Part shown: piece by piece, positions 1 to 5,805 of the stretch | Numbering within the stretch: the stretch's first letter is position 1 | Layout of the letters: each line of letters opens with the position of its first letter | Made by a program: the position numbers and the translations under genes | Notes under the pieces: model-generated | What the model was told of the DNA's origin: nothing | Seen by the model: only the letters and a program-made list of their open reading frames with translations | Databases searched by the model: none | Source of the DNA: Actinomycetes bacterium | GTDB taxonomy: Bacteria > Actinomycetota > Acidimicrobiia > Acidimicrobiales > Palsa-688 | DNA: 5,931 nucleotides | Assembly (NCBI GenBank): GCA_021796905.1 | Contig: JAKABK010000134.1 | Span: forward strand, 1-5,931 | Direction of reading: 5' to 3'

Positions 1-1
1 C

Positions 2-817
2 CTGGTCATCGTCAAGGCCACCGGGTCGACCAAGGCCACCACGGCCGTCGCCACCTCGGCGGGCATCTACCAGCCGGTCACCGCGGCCGAGTACCAGAAA
101 CTGACCTCGGTCCCGGTGAGCACCCTCGCCAGCGCGGCGAGGGACTACCACGACCCGAGCGCCGACGTCCCCCTCACCTACCCCCAGCCGATCAGCGGGC
201 CGCCCTACTCGGTCGGTGGCAAGCCTGGCGGCTTCTACATGGGCGCCGAGTACTGCCCCTACTGCGCCACCCAGCGCTGGCCGCTCGTGATCGCCCTGTC
301 CAAGTTCGGCACCTGGAGCGGGTTGGAGACGATGAAGTCGAGCGGCACCGACGTCTTCCCCGACACCCCGACCATGACCTTCCTCCACGCCACCTACACG
401 AGCAAGTACTTCGGCTTCGACCACTGGGAGCTCGAGACCCGCAACTACAAGACCCTCCAGAAGCCCTCCTCGAAGGCCCAGGCGCTGTTCAACAAGTACA
501 ACCTCCAGGGCGGGATCCCCTTCGTCTACCTGGACGGCAAGTACGTGATCAACGAGGTCGAGTACAGCCCCCAGTACCTCCGCAAGGGTGGCGGCCAGCA
601 CACCGACGGGATGTCTTTCACCGCGGCTCTCGACAGCATCGCCGGCGGTAGCAGCACCCTCGCCGCCAACGTCGAGGCCAACGCGGGGGCGATCACCGCC
701 GACATCTGCCAGATCACCCACGGACAGCCCGGAAGCGTGTGCAAGTACTTCCCCAAGGCGATCACCTCGCCCGACGCGACCCCCGGTGACCTCGCCACGA
801 CCTCCGGCAACGGCTGA
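2..817 (+). CDS. DUF929 family thioredoxin-like protein (5' truncated by the window edge)
   Basis: The frame is open from base 2, so the true start lies outside the window; 271 residues are visible. The first visible residues (LVIVKA) look like the end of an N-terminal membrane anchor or signal segment, so I infer an extracytoplasmic domain. A CPYC motif (codons 254-265) sits after a GAEY strand, as in thioredoxin-fold enzymes. The GGIPFVYLDG segment (about nt 506-535) looks like the cis-proline loop that packs against such an active site. A second cysteine pair lies near the C terminus (codons at 707 and 740) and could form a structural or relay disulfide. The overall pattern (CPYC, RWPLVIALSKFG, GIPFVY) matches what I recall of DUF929, a family of unproven function in archaea and actinobacteria. 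The VKOR gene starts 15 nt downstream, which suggests co-transcription and a role as thiol oxidase or disulfide carrier. A DsbA/DsbG-like protein is the alternative. The fold is fairly sure; the role is inferred. Confidence 0.85.
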   Translation: MVIVKATGSTKATTAVATSAGIYQPVTAAEYQKLTSVPVSTLASAARDYHDPSADVPLTYPQPISGPPYSVGGKPGGFYMGAEYCPYCATQRWPLVIALSKFGTWSGLETMKSSGTDVFPDTPTMTFLHATYTSKYFGFDHWELETRNYKTLQKPSSKAQALFNKYNLQGGIPFVYLDGKYVINEVEYSPQYLRKGGGQHTDGMSFTAALDSIAGGSSTLAANVEANAGAITADICQITHGQPGSVCKYFPKAITSPDATPGDLATTSGNG

Positions 818-819
818 GC

Positions 820-825
820 GGAGGA
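820..825 (+). promoter_or_regulatory. Ribosome binding site deciding the TTG start of the VKOR gene
   Basis: GGAGGA lies just after the DUF929 stop (815-817) and 7 nt before the TTG at 833. It is the only strong Shine-Dalgarno match I see near candidate starts in this frame. It supports TTG initiation over the internal ATG at 998, which would fall inside the first membrane helix. Confidence 0.75.
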
Positions 826-832
826 CCCGGGG

Positions 833-1417
833 TTGGCCACGACCAAGACGCCGGCGCGGCGCCGACGGGCCCAGCGGATCCGCTCGTCGAGCCGCGGCCG
901 GCCGGCCGGGGCTCCGATCGTCACCACGGGGGAACCGAGCCGGGAGCCGGGTGGGGACCAGCCGTCTGTTGCTCCCCGGTGGCCGGCGCAGGTCGGCATG
1001 GTGGTCTGCGTCCTCGGTCTCGGGATCTCCGCCTACCTGACGGTGGTCCACTACCAGGGCATCGCCCCGATCTGCCCGGCCCACGCCGGGATCATCGACT
1101 GCGAAGCGGTGGTCACCAGCCAGTGGTCGGCCATCCTCGGGGTGCCGGTGCCGGTGCTCGGTCTGGTGTTCTTCGCGGGCATGGCGGCCCTGCAGCTCCC
1201 AGCAGCGTGGCGCAGCCGCAGGCAGTGGGTCCGGGTCGCCAGGATGGCAGGCTCGGTGGTGAGCGTCGGGATGATCCTCTGGCTGGTCTACGTCGAGTTG
1301 TTCCTGGTCGGCCGGATCTGCCTGTGGTGCACCACCGTGCACGTGCTGACCTTCGCCCTGTTCTGCACCACCCTGTTCGGCACCCTCGCGACCGCCCCCG
1401 AGCCCGAGGCGTACTGA
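833..1417 (+). CDS. Vitamin K epoxide reductase (VKOR) family integral membrane protein
   Basis: A 194-residue membrane protein. Bacterial VKOR homologues re-oxidise DsbA-like thiol oxidases and pass electrons to quinone, replacing DsbB in many actinobacteria and cyanobacteria. Four hydrophobic helices are visible at roughly residues 53-73, 101-121, 138-159 and 164-187. The family signature is complete: loop cysteines C81 and C90 (ICPAHAG, then DCEAVV), conserved S96, the GVPVPVLG turn before helix 2, and the redox CLWC motif (C163-C166) opening the last helix. Residues 1-50 form an Arg/Pro-rich, non-hydrophobic extension, probably cytoplasmic and disordered. Unlike some VKOR proteins there is no fused thioredoxin domain; the DUF929 protein encoded just upstream with a CPYC motif is the obvious separate partner. 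The TTG start is chosen because of the well-spaced GGAGGA. Family assignment is secure; pairing with the DUF929 protein is inferred from the 15-nt spacing. Confidence 0.95.
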   Translation: MATTKTPARRRRAQRIRSSSRGRPAGAPIVTTGEPSREPGGDQPSVAPRWPAQVGMVVCVLGLGISAYLTVVHYQGIAPICPAHAGIIDCEAVVTSQWSAILGVPVPVLGLVFFAGMAALQLPAAWRSRRQWVRVARMAGSVVSVGMILWLVYVELFLVGRICLWCTTVHVLTFALFCTTLFGTLATAPEPEAY

Positions 1418-1457
1418 GCCGCCCCGCCGGGTCGGGACCGCAGGCCCCCGCAGCCGT

Positions 1458-2690
1458 TCAGGTGGTGTAGTCGGCGTTGATCCGCACGTACTCGGCCGAC
1501 AGGTCGCACCCGTAGACCGTCGCCTCCGCCCCGCCGGTGCCGAGCTCGACGTCGATGTCGACGTGGTCGCCGGCGAGGACCTCGGCGAGGGCGGCGAGCC
1601 CGTCGGGTCCCGGCAGCGCCGGGTAGGCCTCGAGGTCCCCGAAGCGGATCACCACCCTATCCGGGGAGATGTCCTGGTCGTCCGAGCACTTGCCGACCGC
1701 CATCGCCACCCGGCCCCAGTTGGGGTCCCCGCCGTGGACCGCGGTCTTGACCAGGGGCGAGTTGACGATCGCCTTCGCCACCCGGGCGGCCTGGTCCTCG
1801 TCGCGGGCGGCGCGCACCGTGACGACCAGCAGCTTGGTGGCCCCCTCCCCGTCCCGGGCGAGCTGCAGGGTCAGGTCGAGGCACACCTCACGCAGGGCGG
1901 CCGCCAGGGCGGCGTCGGGAACCGGCCCGGCGGTCCCGCTCGCGAGCAGCACCGCCGTGTCGGATGTGGAGGTGTCACCGTCGACGCTCAGGCAGTTGAA
2001 ACTGGCGCCGACCGCGGCGCGCCACAACCCGTCGAGGGTCTCGGGGCCGACGGCTGCGTCGGTGGCGACGAAGGCGAGCATCGTCGCCATGTCCGGCTCG
2101 ATCATCCCGACGCCCTTGGCGAAACCGACCACGCTCGCCGGCCCCACCCGCCGGGAGGCGACCTTGCGGACGGTGTCGGTGGTCATGATCGCTCCGGCGA
2201 GGTCCGCGGCGCGATCGGTTCGGCGTGCCACTCGCTCCCCGCTGCGCCCCGTCACGCCCCCGCCCGGGGCACCGGGCCCGGCGACGACCGAGGAGAACCA
2301 CTGCCGGATCGCCACCATCGGGTAGGGCCGGCCGATGACCCCGGTGCTCGCCACCAGCACCTCCGAGGGGTGCAGGCCGGTCAGCGCCGCGGCCAGGTCA
2401 CCCAGCTCGACGGCGTCGGCCTCCCCCTGGCGGCCGGTCGCGACATTGGCGTTGCCGGCGACGACGACCACCGCCCGAGCCCGACCGCCGGCGGCGCGCG
2501 CCCGGCTCAACGTCACGCTCGGTCCCGCGAAGCGGCTGCGGGTGAACACCGCTGCGCTCGACACCGACCCGGGGGTGTCGGCCCACAGCACCATCACGTC
2601 GTCGCCGGGACCGGAGCGCACCCCGGCCCGACCGACCACCGCCGCGAAGCCCTCCGGCAGCCGCGGGCCCGCTCCGCTCACGCCCGGCAC
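1458..2690 (-). CDS. argJ: Bifunctional glutamate N-acetyltransferase / amino-acid acetyltransferase (ornithine acetyltransferase)
   Basis: 410 residues, the usual ArgJ length. It transfers acetyl from N-acetylornithine to glutamate, recycling the acetyl group in cytoplasmic arginine biosynthesis; some members also use acetyl-CoA, which cannot be read from sequence. The precursor self-cleaves at the Ala-Thr bond of the KGVGMIEPDMATML segment (A202-T203), making T203 the nucleophile of the beta subunit. Other family hallmarks are ASTGVIG (114-120, oxyanion-hole region), MTTDT (169-173), SVDGDTSTSDT (235-245), DGEGATK (280-286), DPNWGR (322-327) and the C-terminal YVRINADYTT. The GTG at 2690 gives an N terminus of normal length; an in-frame GTG at 2681 is equally possible, and neither has a good ribosome binding site. 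No other arg gene is in the window; the nearest upstream gene is bldC. Its stop lies 40 bp from the convergent VKOR stop. Confidence 0.97.
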   Translation of the reverse strand: MPGVSGAGPRLPEGFAAVVGRAGVRSGPGDDVMVLWADTPGSVSSAAVFTRSRFAGPSVTLSRARAAGGRARAVVVVAGNANVATGRQGEADAVELGDLAAALTGLHPSEVLVASTGVIGRPYPMVAIRQWFSSVVAGPGAPGGGVTGRSGERVARRTDRAADLAGAIMTTDTVRKVASRRVGPASVVGFAKGVGMIEPDMATMLAFVATDAAVGPETLDGLWRAAVGASFNCLSVDGDTSTSDTAVLLASGTAGPVPDAALAAALREVCLDLTLQLARDGEGATKLLVVTVRAARDEDQAARVAKAIVNSPLVKTAVHGGDPNWGRVAMAVGKCSDDQDISPDRVVIRFGDLEAYPALPGPDGLAALAEVLAGDHVDIDVELGTGGAEATVYGCDLSAEYVRINADYTT

Positions 2691-2729
2691 CCGGGCCGCC
2701 GCTCGGGGACCGCCGAAGGACCACCCGGG

Positions 2730-2760
2730 CTGGCGTGGGCCAGGACCGCGCTGACGCCAG
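2730..2760 (-). terminator. Possible hairpin between bldC and argJ
   Basis: A perfect 7-bp inverted repeat (CTGGCGT at 2730-2736, ACGCCAG at 2754-2760) with a 17-nt GC-rich loop lies in the 114-bp gap downstream of bldC and upstream of argJ. There is no following T-run on the minus strand, so it is not a textbook intrinsic terminator. It might attenuate read-through from bldC or be chance in GC-rich DNA. I see no convincing argJ promoter in the same gap. Confidence 0.25.
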
Positions 2761-2804
2761 GGCCGAACCCGAAGCGACCTTCCGAGCAGCTCACAGGCGG
2801 GTCC

Positions 2805-3005
2805 TCAGACCGGCTCGCCGGCCGCCGCCTGCTCCAGGCACCTGCGGATCTCCGAGGCCGGGAAACGCCGGTGACCACCGAGGGTGCGGATGGCGGTGAT
2901 CTTCCCCGCCCGTGCCCAGCGGGTCACGGTCTTGGGGTTGACCCGGAACAGGGCAGCTACCTCTGCGGGGGTGAGCAGGGTCTCGGCCTGTGGCTCGTCT
3001 GCCAT
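2805..3005 (-). CDS. bldC: BldC-type MerR-like winged-helix DNA-binding regulator
   Basis: 66 residues, about the size of Streptomyces BldC. The core LLTPAEVAALFRVNPKTVTRWA (10-31) is the helix-turn-helix, followed by the basic wing region with RTLGGHRRFP (40-49). These segments match BldC closely as I remember it (LLTPAEVA, FRVDPKTVTRWA, RTLGGHRR). In Streptomyces, BldC binds DNA cooperatively as head-to-tail monomers on direct repeats and controls the timing of development. Here only DNA binding can be asserted; target genes and a developmental role are unknown. Unlike classic MerR proteins it has no effector-binding or coiled-coil dimerisation domain. The ATG start has a strong ribosome binding site. 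It sits 211 bp downstream of purM on the same strand, probably with its own promoter, and in Streptomyces coelicolor bldC also lies a few genes from purF-purM (from memory). An excisionase/AlpA-like protein is the alternative, made unlikely by the RTLGGHRR wing. Confidence 0.93.
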   Translation of the reverse strand: MADEPQAETLLTPAEVAALFRVNPKTVTRWARAGKITAIRTLGGHRRFPASEIRRCLEQAAAGEPV

Positions 3006-3012
3006 CGCCTGG

Positions 3013-3019
3013 CCTTCCT
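3013..3019 (-). promoter_or_regulatory. Ribosome binding site of bldC
   Basis: On the minus strand AGGAAGG ends 7 nt before the ATG at 3005, within a longer purine run (GGAAGGAAGG). It is among the best Shine-Dalgarno matches in the window and fixes the bldC start. Confidence 0.75.
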
Positions 3020-3102
3020 TCCGTCAGTTTCCAGGACAAAATAGGAGTAAGTGGGCTGTGCGCGACATGGCCCGACCGGGTCATTTCGTGGTTGGGCTTG
3101 AC

Positions 3103-3146
3103 TAGGCATCCGACAGGAGCACCGGGTGCCTACCGGTATCTGTCGG
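3103..3146. repeat. Interleaved inverted repeats upstream of bldC
   Basis: Two inverted repeats overlap in an alternating order. TAGGCA (3103-3108) pairs with TGCCTA (3127-3132), and CCGACAG (3110-3116) pairs with CTGTCGG (3140-3146). The 8-bp palindrome TACCGGTA (3131-3138) lies between them. The two stems cannot form as simple hairpins together, so as RNA they would be alternatives or a pseudoknot; as DNA they could be operator half-sites. Repeats this short are expected by chance at a moderate rate in a gap of this size. Confidence 0.4.
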
Positions 3147-3166
3147 TCGGTGCGCCACAAATCATA

Positions 3167-3199
3167 GGCGGTCTGTCCCGGTTGCCCGGTCGGTCCGCC
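3167..3199 (-). terminator. Possible terminator of the purF-purM operon
   Basis: On the minus strand, 18 nt past the purM stop, GGCGG (3199-3195) can pair with CCGCC (3171-3167). These enclose an inner CCGG-GCAA-CCGG hairpin (3189-3178) whose GCAA loop is a GNRA tetraloop. A T-richer TATGATTTGT follows immediately. The position fits a transcription end for purF-purM, but the internal loop and lack of a true T-tract make this tentative. Confidence 0.35.
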
Positions 3200-3216
3200 G
3201 GGGCGACCCGGGGTGT

Positions 3217-4287
3217 CTAGACCGATCGGAGGGGGTCACCGGTGAAGCGGACCCGCCCGGCCCCGGCGACGAGCCGCCCGATCACCACCGGCTCGGTCCC
3301 GCCGCTGCGCAGGGCCGCCAGCGCGGCGTCGAGGTCGGTGACGGCGAGCGCGAGCACCATCCCGATCCCGAGGTTGAACACCCGGCGCATCTCGTCCTCG
3401 CTGATCCCACCGGCGACCTGGACCTCGGAGAAGATCCGGGGCCGGTCCCACGCGCCGAGGTCGACCTCGGCGTCGAGATCGGCGGGCAGGACCCGGGGCA
3501 GGTTGCCGGGCAGTCCCCCGCCGGTGACGTGGGCGACGGCGTGGACCGGGAGCGCCCGGCAGGCCCCGAGGACCGCGGGGGCGTAGATCACCGACGGGCG
3601 GAGCAGCTCGTCTGCGAGGCTGTGCCCGGCGCCTTCCCACGCCGGTTCGTCGAGGCGCCGGCCGGCGCGCTCGACGAGGGCAGCGCGGGCGAGGGAGTAG
3701 CCGTTGGAGCGGAGCCCCGGGGAGCGCAGTCCGACCAGCACGTCGCCGGCCCGGGCCCGGGCGGGACCGTCGACCAGCTGGTCCCGCTCGACGATCCCGA
3801 CGGCGAACCCGGCGAGGTCGAGCTGGCCGGGGGCGAGCAGACCGGGGTGCTCGGCCAGTTCCCCCCCGAGGATGGCGCAACCGGCCTGCCGGCAACCGGC
3901 GGCGATCCCGACCAGCACCGCCCGCACCTGGCCGGGGTCGATCCGGCCGAGCAGCTGGTAGTCGAGGAAGAACAGTGGCTCCGCCCCGCAGCAGACCAGG
4001 TCGTCGACGCACATCGCGACCAGGTCGATCCCGATCGTCTCGAACCGGCCGGTCACCGTCGCGACCGCCAGCTTGGTGCCGACACCGTCGGTGCTCGAGA
4101 CGAGCACCGGCTCCCGGTAGCCGGCGGGAAGAGCGAACAGGCCGCCGAAACCGCCGATCCCGCCGATCACCCCGGGACGGTCCTGGGTGCTCGCCACCAG
4201 CTCCCCGATCGCGTCGAGCGCGGCGTCGGCGGCGTCGATCGACACGCCCGCCGCGGCGTAGGTGAGGCCCTGCTCGCCGGCGCTCAC
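3217..4287 (-). CDS. purM: Phosphoribosylformylglycinamidine cyclo-ligase (AIR synthetase)
   Basis: 356 residues, normal for PurM. It closes FGAM to 5-aminoimidazole ribonucleotide with ATP, step 5 of cytoplasmic de novo purine synthesis. Visible hallmarks in order: AAAGVSIDAADAA (11-23), the glycine-rich GVIGGIGGFGGLF (39-51), STDGVGTKL (65-73, nucleotide/phosphate binding), IDLVAMCVDDLVCCGAEPLF (87-106), GCAILGGELAEHPG (136-149), SPGLRSNGYSL (189-199), HVTGGGLPGNLPRVLP (253-268) and FNLGIGM (304-310). Most homologues I recall have GGETAE where this has GGELAE (L144), and FNMGIGM or FNMGVGM where this has FNLGIGM; otherwise the protein looks intact. The frame stays open upstream to 4584, but the GTG at 4287 gives the family-sized N terminus and overlaps the purF stop as GTGA. 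There is no clear ribosome binding site, so translation is probably coupled to purF. Confidence 0.97.
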   Translation of the reverse strand: MSAGEQGLTYAAAGVSIDAADAALDAIGELVASTQDRPGVIGGIGGFGGLFALPAGYREPVLVSSTDGVGTKLAVATVTGRFETIGIDLVAMCVDDLVCCGAEPLFFLDYQLLGRIDPGQVRAVLVGIAAGCRQAGCAILGGELAEHPGLLAPGQLDLAGFAVGIVERDQLVDGPARARAGDVLVGLRSPGLRSNGYSLARAALVERAGRRLDEPAWEGAGHSLADELLRPSVIYAPAVLGACRALPVHAVAHVTGGGLPGNLPRVLPADLDAEVDLGAWDRPRIFSEVQVAGGISEDEMRRVFNLGIGMVLALAVTDLDAALAALRSGGTEPVVIGRLVAGAGRVRFTGDPLRSV

Positions 4288-5771
4288 GGCATCGGCAGCG
4301 GGGTCAAGCCGGCTAGCGGCGGGCCGCCGGTCGCTCCGGGCGCCGCAGCTGTCAGCGGGGCCGACTTCGGGGCCTTCCCGAGCTGCACGGGGGTCGGGTA
4401 GTCGCCGGTGAGGCAGGCGTCGCAGAACCCGGCGCGGGGGGCGCCGGTGGCTTCCTTCAACCGGTCGAGGGTGAGGTAGGCGAGGCTGTCGGCGCCCACG
4501 TACTCGCAGACCTCCGAGACCGACAGGTTGGCGGCGATCAGCTGGGCCCGGGTGCCGGTGTCGAGACCGTAGTAGCACGGCCAACGGTAAGGCGGCGAGG
4601 AGATCCGCAGGTGGACCTCCCGGGCGCCGGCCTCACGGAGCATCCGGACCATCGCCCGGGTGGTGGTGCCCCGCACGATGCTGTCGTCGACCACCAGCAG
4701 GCTCTTGCCCTCGATCACTCCCCGCAGCGGGTTGAGCTTGCGGGCCACGCCCGCCGCCCGCTCCGACTGCCCCGGGGTGATGAAGGTCCTCCCGATGTAG
4801 CGGTTGCGCACCAGTCCGGTCGCGTAGGGGATGCCGCTAGCGTAGGAGTAGCCCTCAGCGGCGGGGATCCCCGAGTCGGGAACCCCCATCACCAGGTCGG
4901 CGGTCGCCGGGGCCTGACGGGCGAGCTGCTCGCCCATGCGGACCCGGGCGCCGTGCAGCTCCTGGCCGTAGAGACGGCTGTCGGGGCGGGCGAGATAGAC
5001 CAGCTCGAACAGGCACAGTCGGGGCTCCACGGCGGCGGCCGGCCAGGGGCGGACCGACACCGGGCCGTCCTCGTCGACGACGACCACCTCACCGGGCTCG
5101 AGGTCACGGACCCAGGTCGCGCCGGCGATGTCGAGCGCGGGCGTCTCCGATGCGATCACCCACCCGTCGTCGCCGAGGCGACCGAGTGACAGCGGCCGGA
5201 AGCCGTGAGGGTCGCGCACGCCGATCAGCCGGTCGCGATCGCACAGGACCAGGGAAAAGGCCCCCTCGAGCGTGGGGAGCACGCTGCAGAGGGCGTCGAG
5301 CAGGTCGCTGCCCGCCCCGGGGGTCTCCATCCGGCGGGCGACCAGCTCGGCGAGCAGGTCGCTGTCGTTGCCGACGGTCCCGGGGAGCATCCCGGCGGAC
5401 TCGGCGAGCTGCTCGATGTTGGTGAGGTTGCCGTTGTGGCCGAGCGCGAAGGCCCGCCCGCCGGCGTTGCGGTAAACCGGCTGGGCGTACTGCCAGCTCG
5501 ACGCGCCGGTCGTCGAGTAGCGGGTGTGGCCGATCGCCAGGTGCCCCTGGAGGCCGGCGAGCTTGTACTCGTTGAAGACGTTGGTGACCAGCCCCATGTC
5601 CTTGACCACGACCAGCTGGTCCCCGTCGGAGACCGCCATCCCCGCCGACTCCTGCCCCCGGTGCTGGAGGGCGAAGAGCCCGTCGTAGGTGATGTGCGAC
5701 ACCGGCTGGCCGGGGGCCCGCACCCCGAAGACCCCGCAGGCCTCCCGTGGCTTGCCGTCGCTCACTGTCAC
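4284..5771 (-). CDS. purF: Amidophosphoribosyltransferase (glutamine PRPP amidotransferase)
   Basis: 495 residues. It catalyses the committed first step of purine synthesis, making phosphoribosylamine from PRPP and glutamine. The N-terminal Ntn glutaminase domain begins at C12 (REACGVFG), so residues 1-11 are a short propeptide to be removed. Further motifs are LQHRGQESAG (35-44), GHTRYSTTG (81-89), GHNGNL (111-116) and NDSD (135-138). The phosphoribosyltransferase domain has the PRPP loop VVDDSIVRGTT (360-370). C253, C399, C450 and C453 (LCLFE, WPCYYG, FCDAC) match the four [4Fe-4S] ligands of the Bacillus-type enzyme, so this is the oxygen-sensitive iron-sulfur form. The last 30 or so residues are a Pro/Ala/Gly-rich tail. 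The start is the GTG at 5771; a GTG at 5765 is possible. The open frame continues to an ATG at 5855, but that would add 28 atypical residues and run into the divergent Uma2 gene. purM follows with a 4-nt overlap. Confidence 0.97.
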   Translation of the reverse strand: MTVSDGKPREACGVFGVRAPGQPVSHITYDGLFALQHRGQESAGMAVSDGDQLVVVKDMGLVTNVFNEYKLAGLQGHLAIGHTRYSTTGASSWQYAQPVYRNAGGRAFALGHNGNLTNIEQLAESAGMLPGTVGNDSDLLAELVARRMETPGAGSDLLDALCSVLPTLEGAFSLVLCDRDRLIGVRDPHGFRPLSLGRLGDDGWVIASETPALDIAGATWVRDLEPGEVVVVDEDGPVSVRPWPAAAVEPRLCLFELVYLARPDSRLYGQELHGARVRMGEQLARQAPATADLVMGVPDSGIPAAEGYSYASGIPYATGLVRNRYIGRTFITPGQSERAAGVARKLNPLRGVIEGKSLLVVDDSIVRGTTTRAMVRMLREAGAREVHLRISSPPYRWPCYYGLDTGTRAQLIAANLSVSEVCEYVGADSLAYLTLDRLKEATGAPRAGFCDACLTGDYPTPVQLGKAPKSAPLTAAAPGATGGPPLAGLTPLPMP

Positions 5772-5780
5772 GGTGGCCCA

Positions 5781-5787
5781 TCTTCTC
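5781..5787 (-). promoter_or_regulatory. Probable ribosome binding site of purF
   Basis: On the minus strand GAGAAGA lies 9 nt before the GTG at 5771 and 15 nt before the GTG at 5765. The spacing favours 5771 as the start. The match to the anti-Shine-Dalgarno is moderate. Confidence 0.45.
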
Positions 5788-5793
5788 ACGCCG

Positions 5794-5799
5794 TAGGAT
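5794..5799 (+). promoter_or_regulatory. Possible -10 box (leaderless start) or ribosome binding site for the Uma2 gene
   Basis: TAGGAT fits the actinobacterial TANNNT -10 pattern and ends 6 nt before the GTG at 5806, the spacing expected for a leaderless transcript. The embedded AGGA (5795-5798) could instead be a weak Shine-Dalgarno 7 nt from the start. I see no good -35. The same bases are part of an 8-bp palindrome, AGGATCCT (5795-5802). Confidence 0.25.
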
Positions 5800-5805
5800 C
5801 CTCGC

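Larger units (their letters stand above)
3006..3216. other. 211-bp intergenic region between purM and bldC
   Basis: I see no convincing gene here. The DNA is visibly less GC-rich near bldC (around 3031-3060) than the flanking genes. Reading toward bldC it contains a terminator-like hairpin (3167-3199), two interleaved inverted repeats (3103-3146) and an AT-richer stretch with weak -10-like sequences. The most plausible -10 for bldC is TATTTT (3043 to 3038 on the minus strand), which would give a leader of roughly 25 nt, but no good -35 partners it. Another hexamer, TATGAT (3166 to 3161), also lacks a -35. Confidence 0.5.

Noticed and set aside
896..907. Three tandem GGCC units
   Set aside because: They fall in the Arg/Gly/Pro-coding N terminus of the VKOR gene and are explained by GC-rich codon use.
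1418..1457. Terminator between the convergent VKOR and argJ genes
   Set aside because: The 40-bp gap is GC-rich but I found no convincing stem-loop or T-run, so read-through antisense RNA is possible but not shown.
1563..3044. 493-codon open frame on the + strand, antisense to argJ and bldC
   Set aside because: Its translation is low-complexity Gly/Arg/His/Pro with no motif. It lies opposite argJ and bldC, which have clear family signatures; long antisense frames are expected at this GC content.
3098..3103. TTGACT on the + strand as a -35 box
   Set aside because: No -10 box lies at 16-18 nt, and a + strand transcript from here would only run antisense into purM.
2990..3220. Small + strand open frame across the purM-bldC gap
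   Set aside because: It starts within bldC on the opposite strand, has no good ribosome binding site and encodes no recognisable motif.
3529..4401. 290-codon open frame on the + strand, antisense to purM and the purF 3' end
   Set aside because: Same reasoning: compositionally biased translation, no motif, and it is opposite two unmistakable purine genes.
4288..4584. N-terminal extension of purM by 99 codons
   Set aside because: The extension is Arg/Pro-rich shadow sequence inside purF. The GTG at 4287 gives a normal PurM N terminus and a GTGA overlap with purF.
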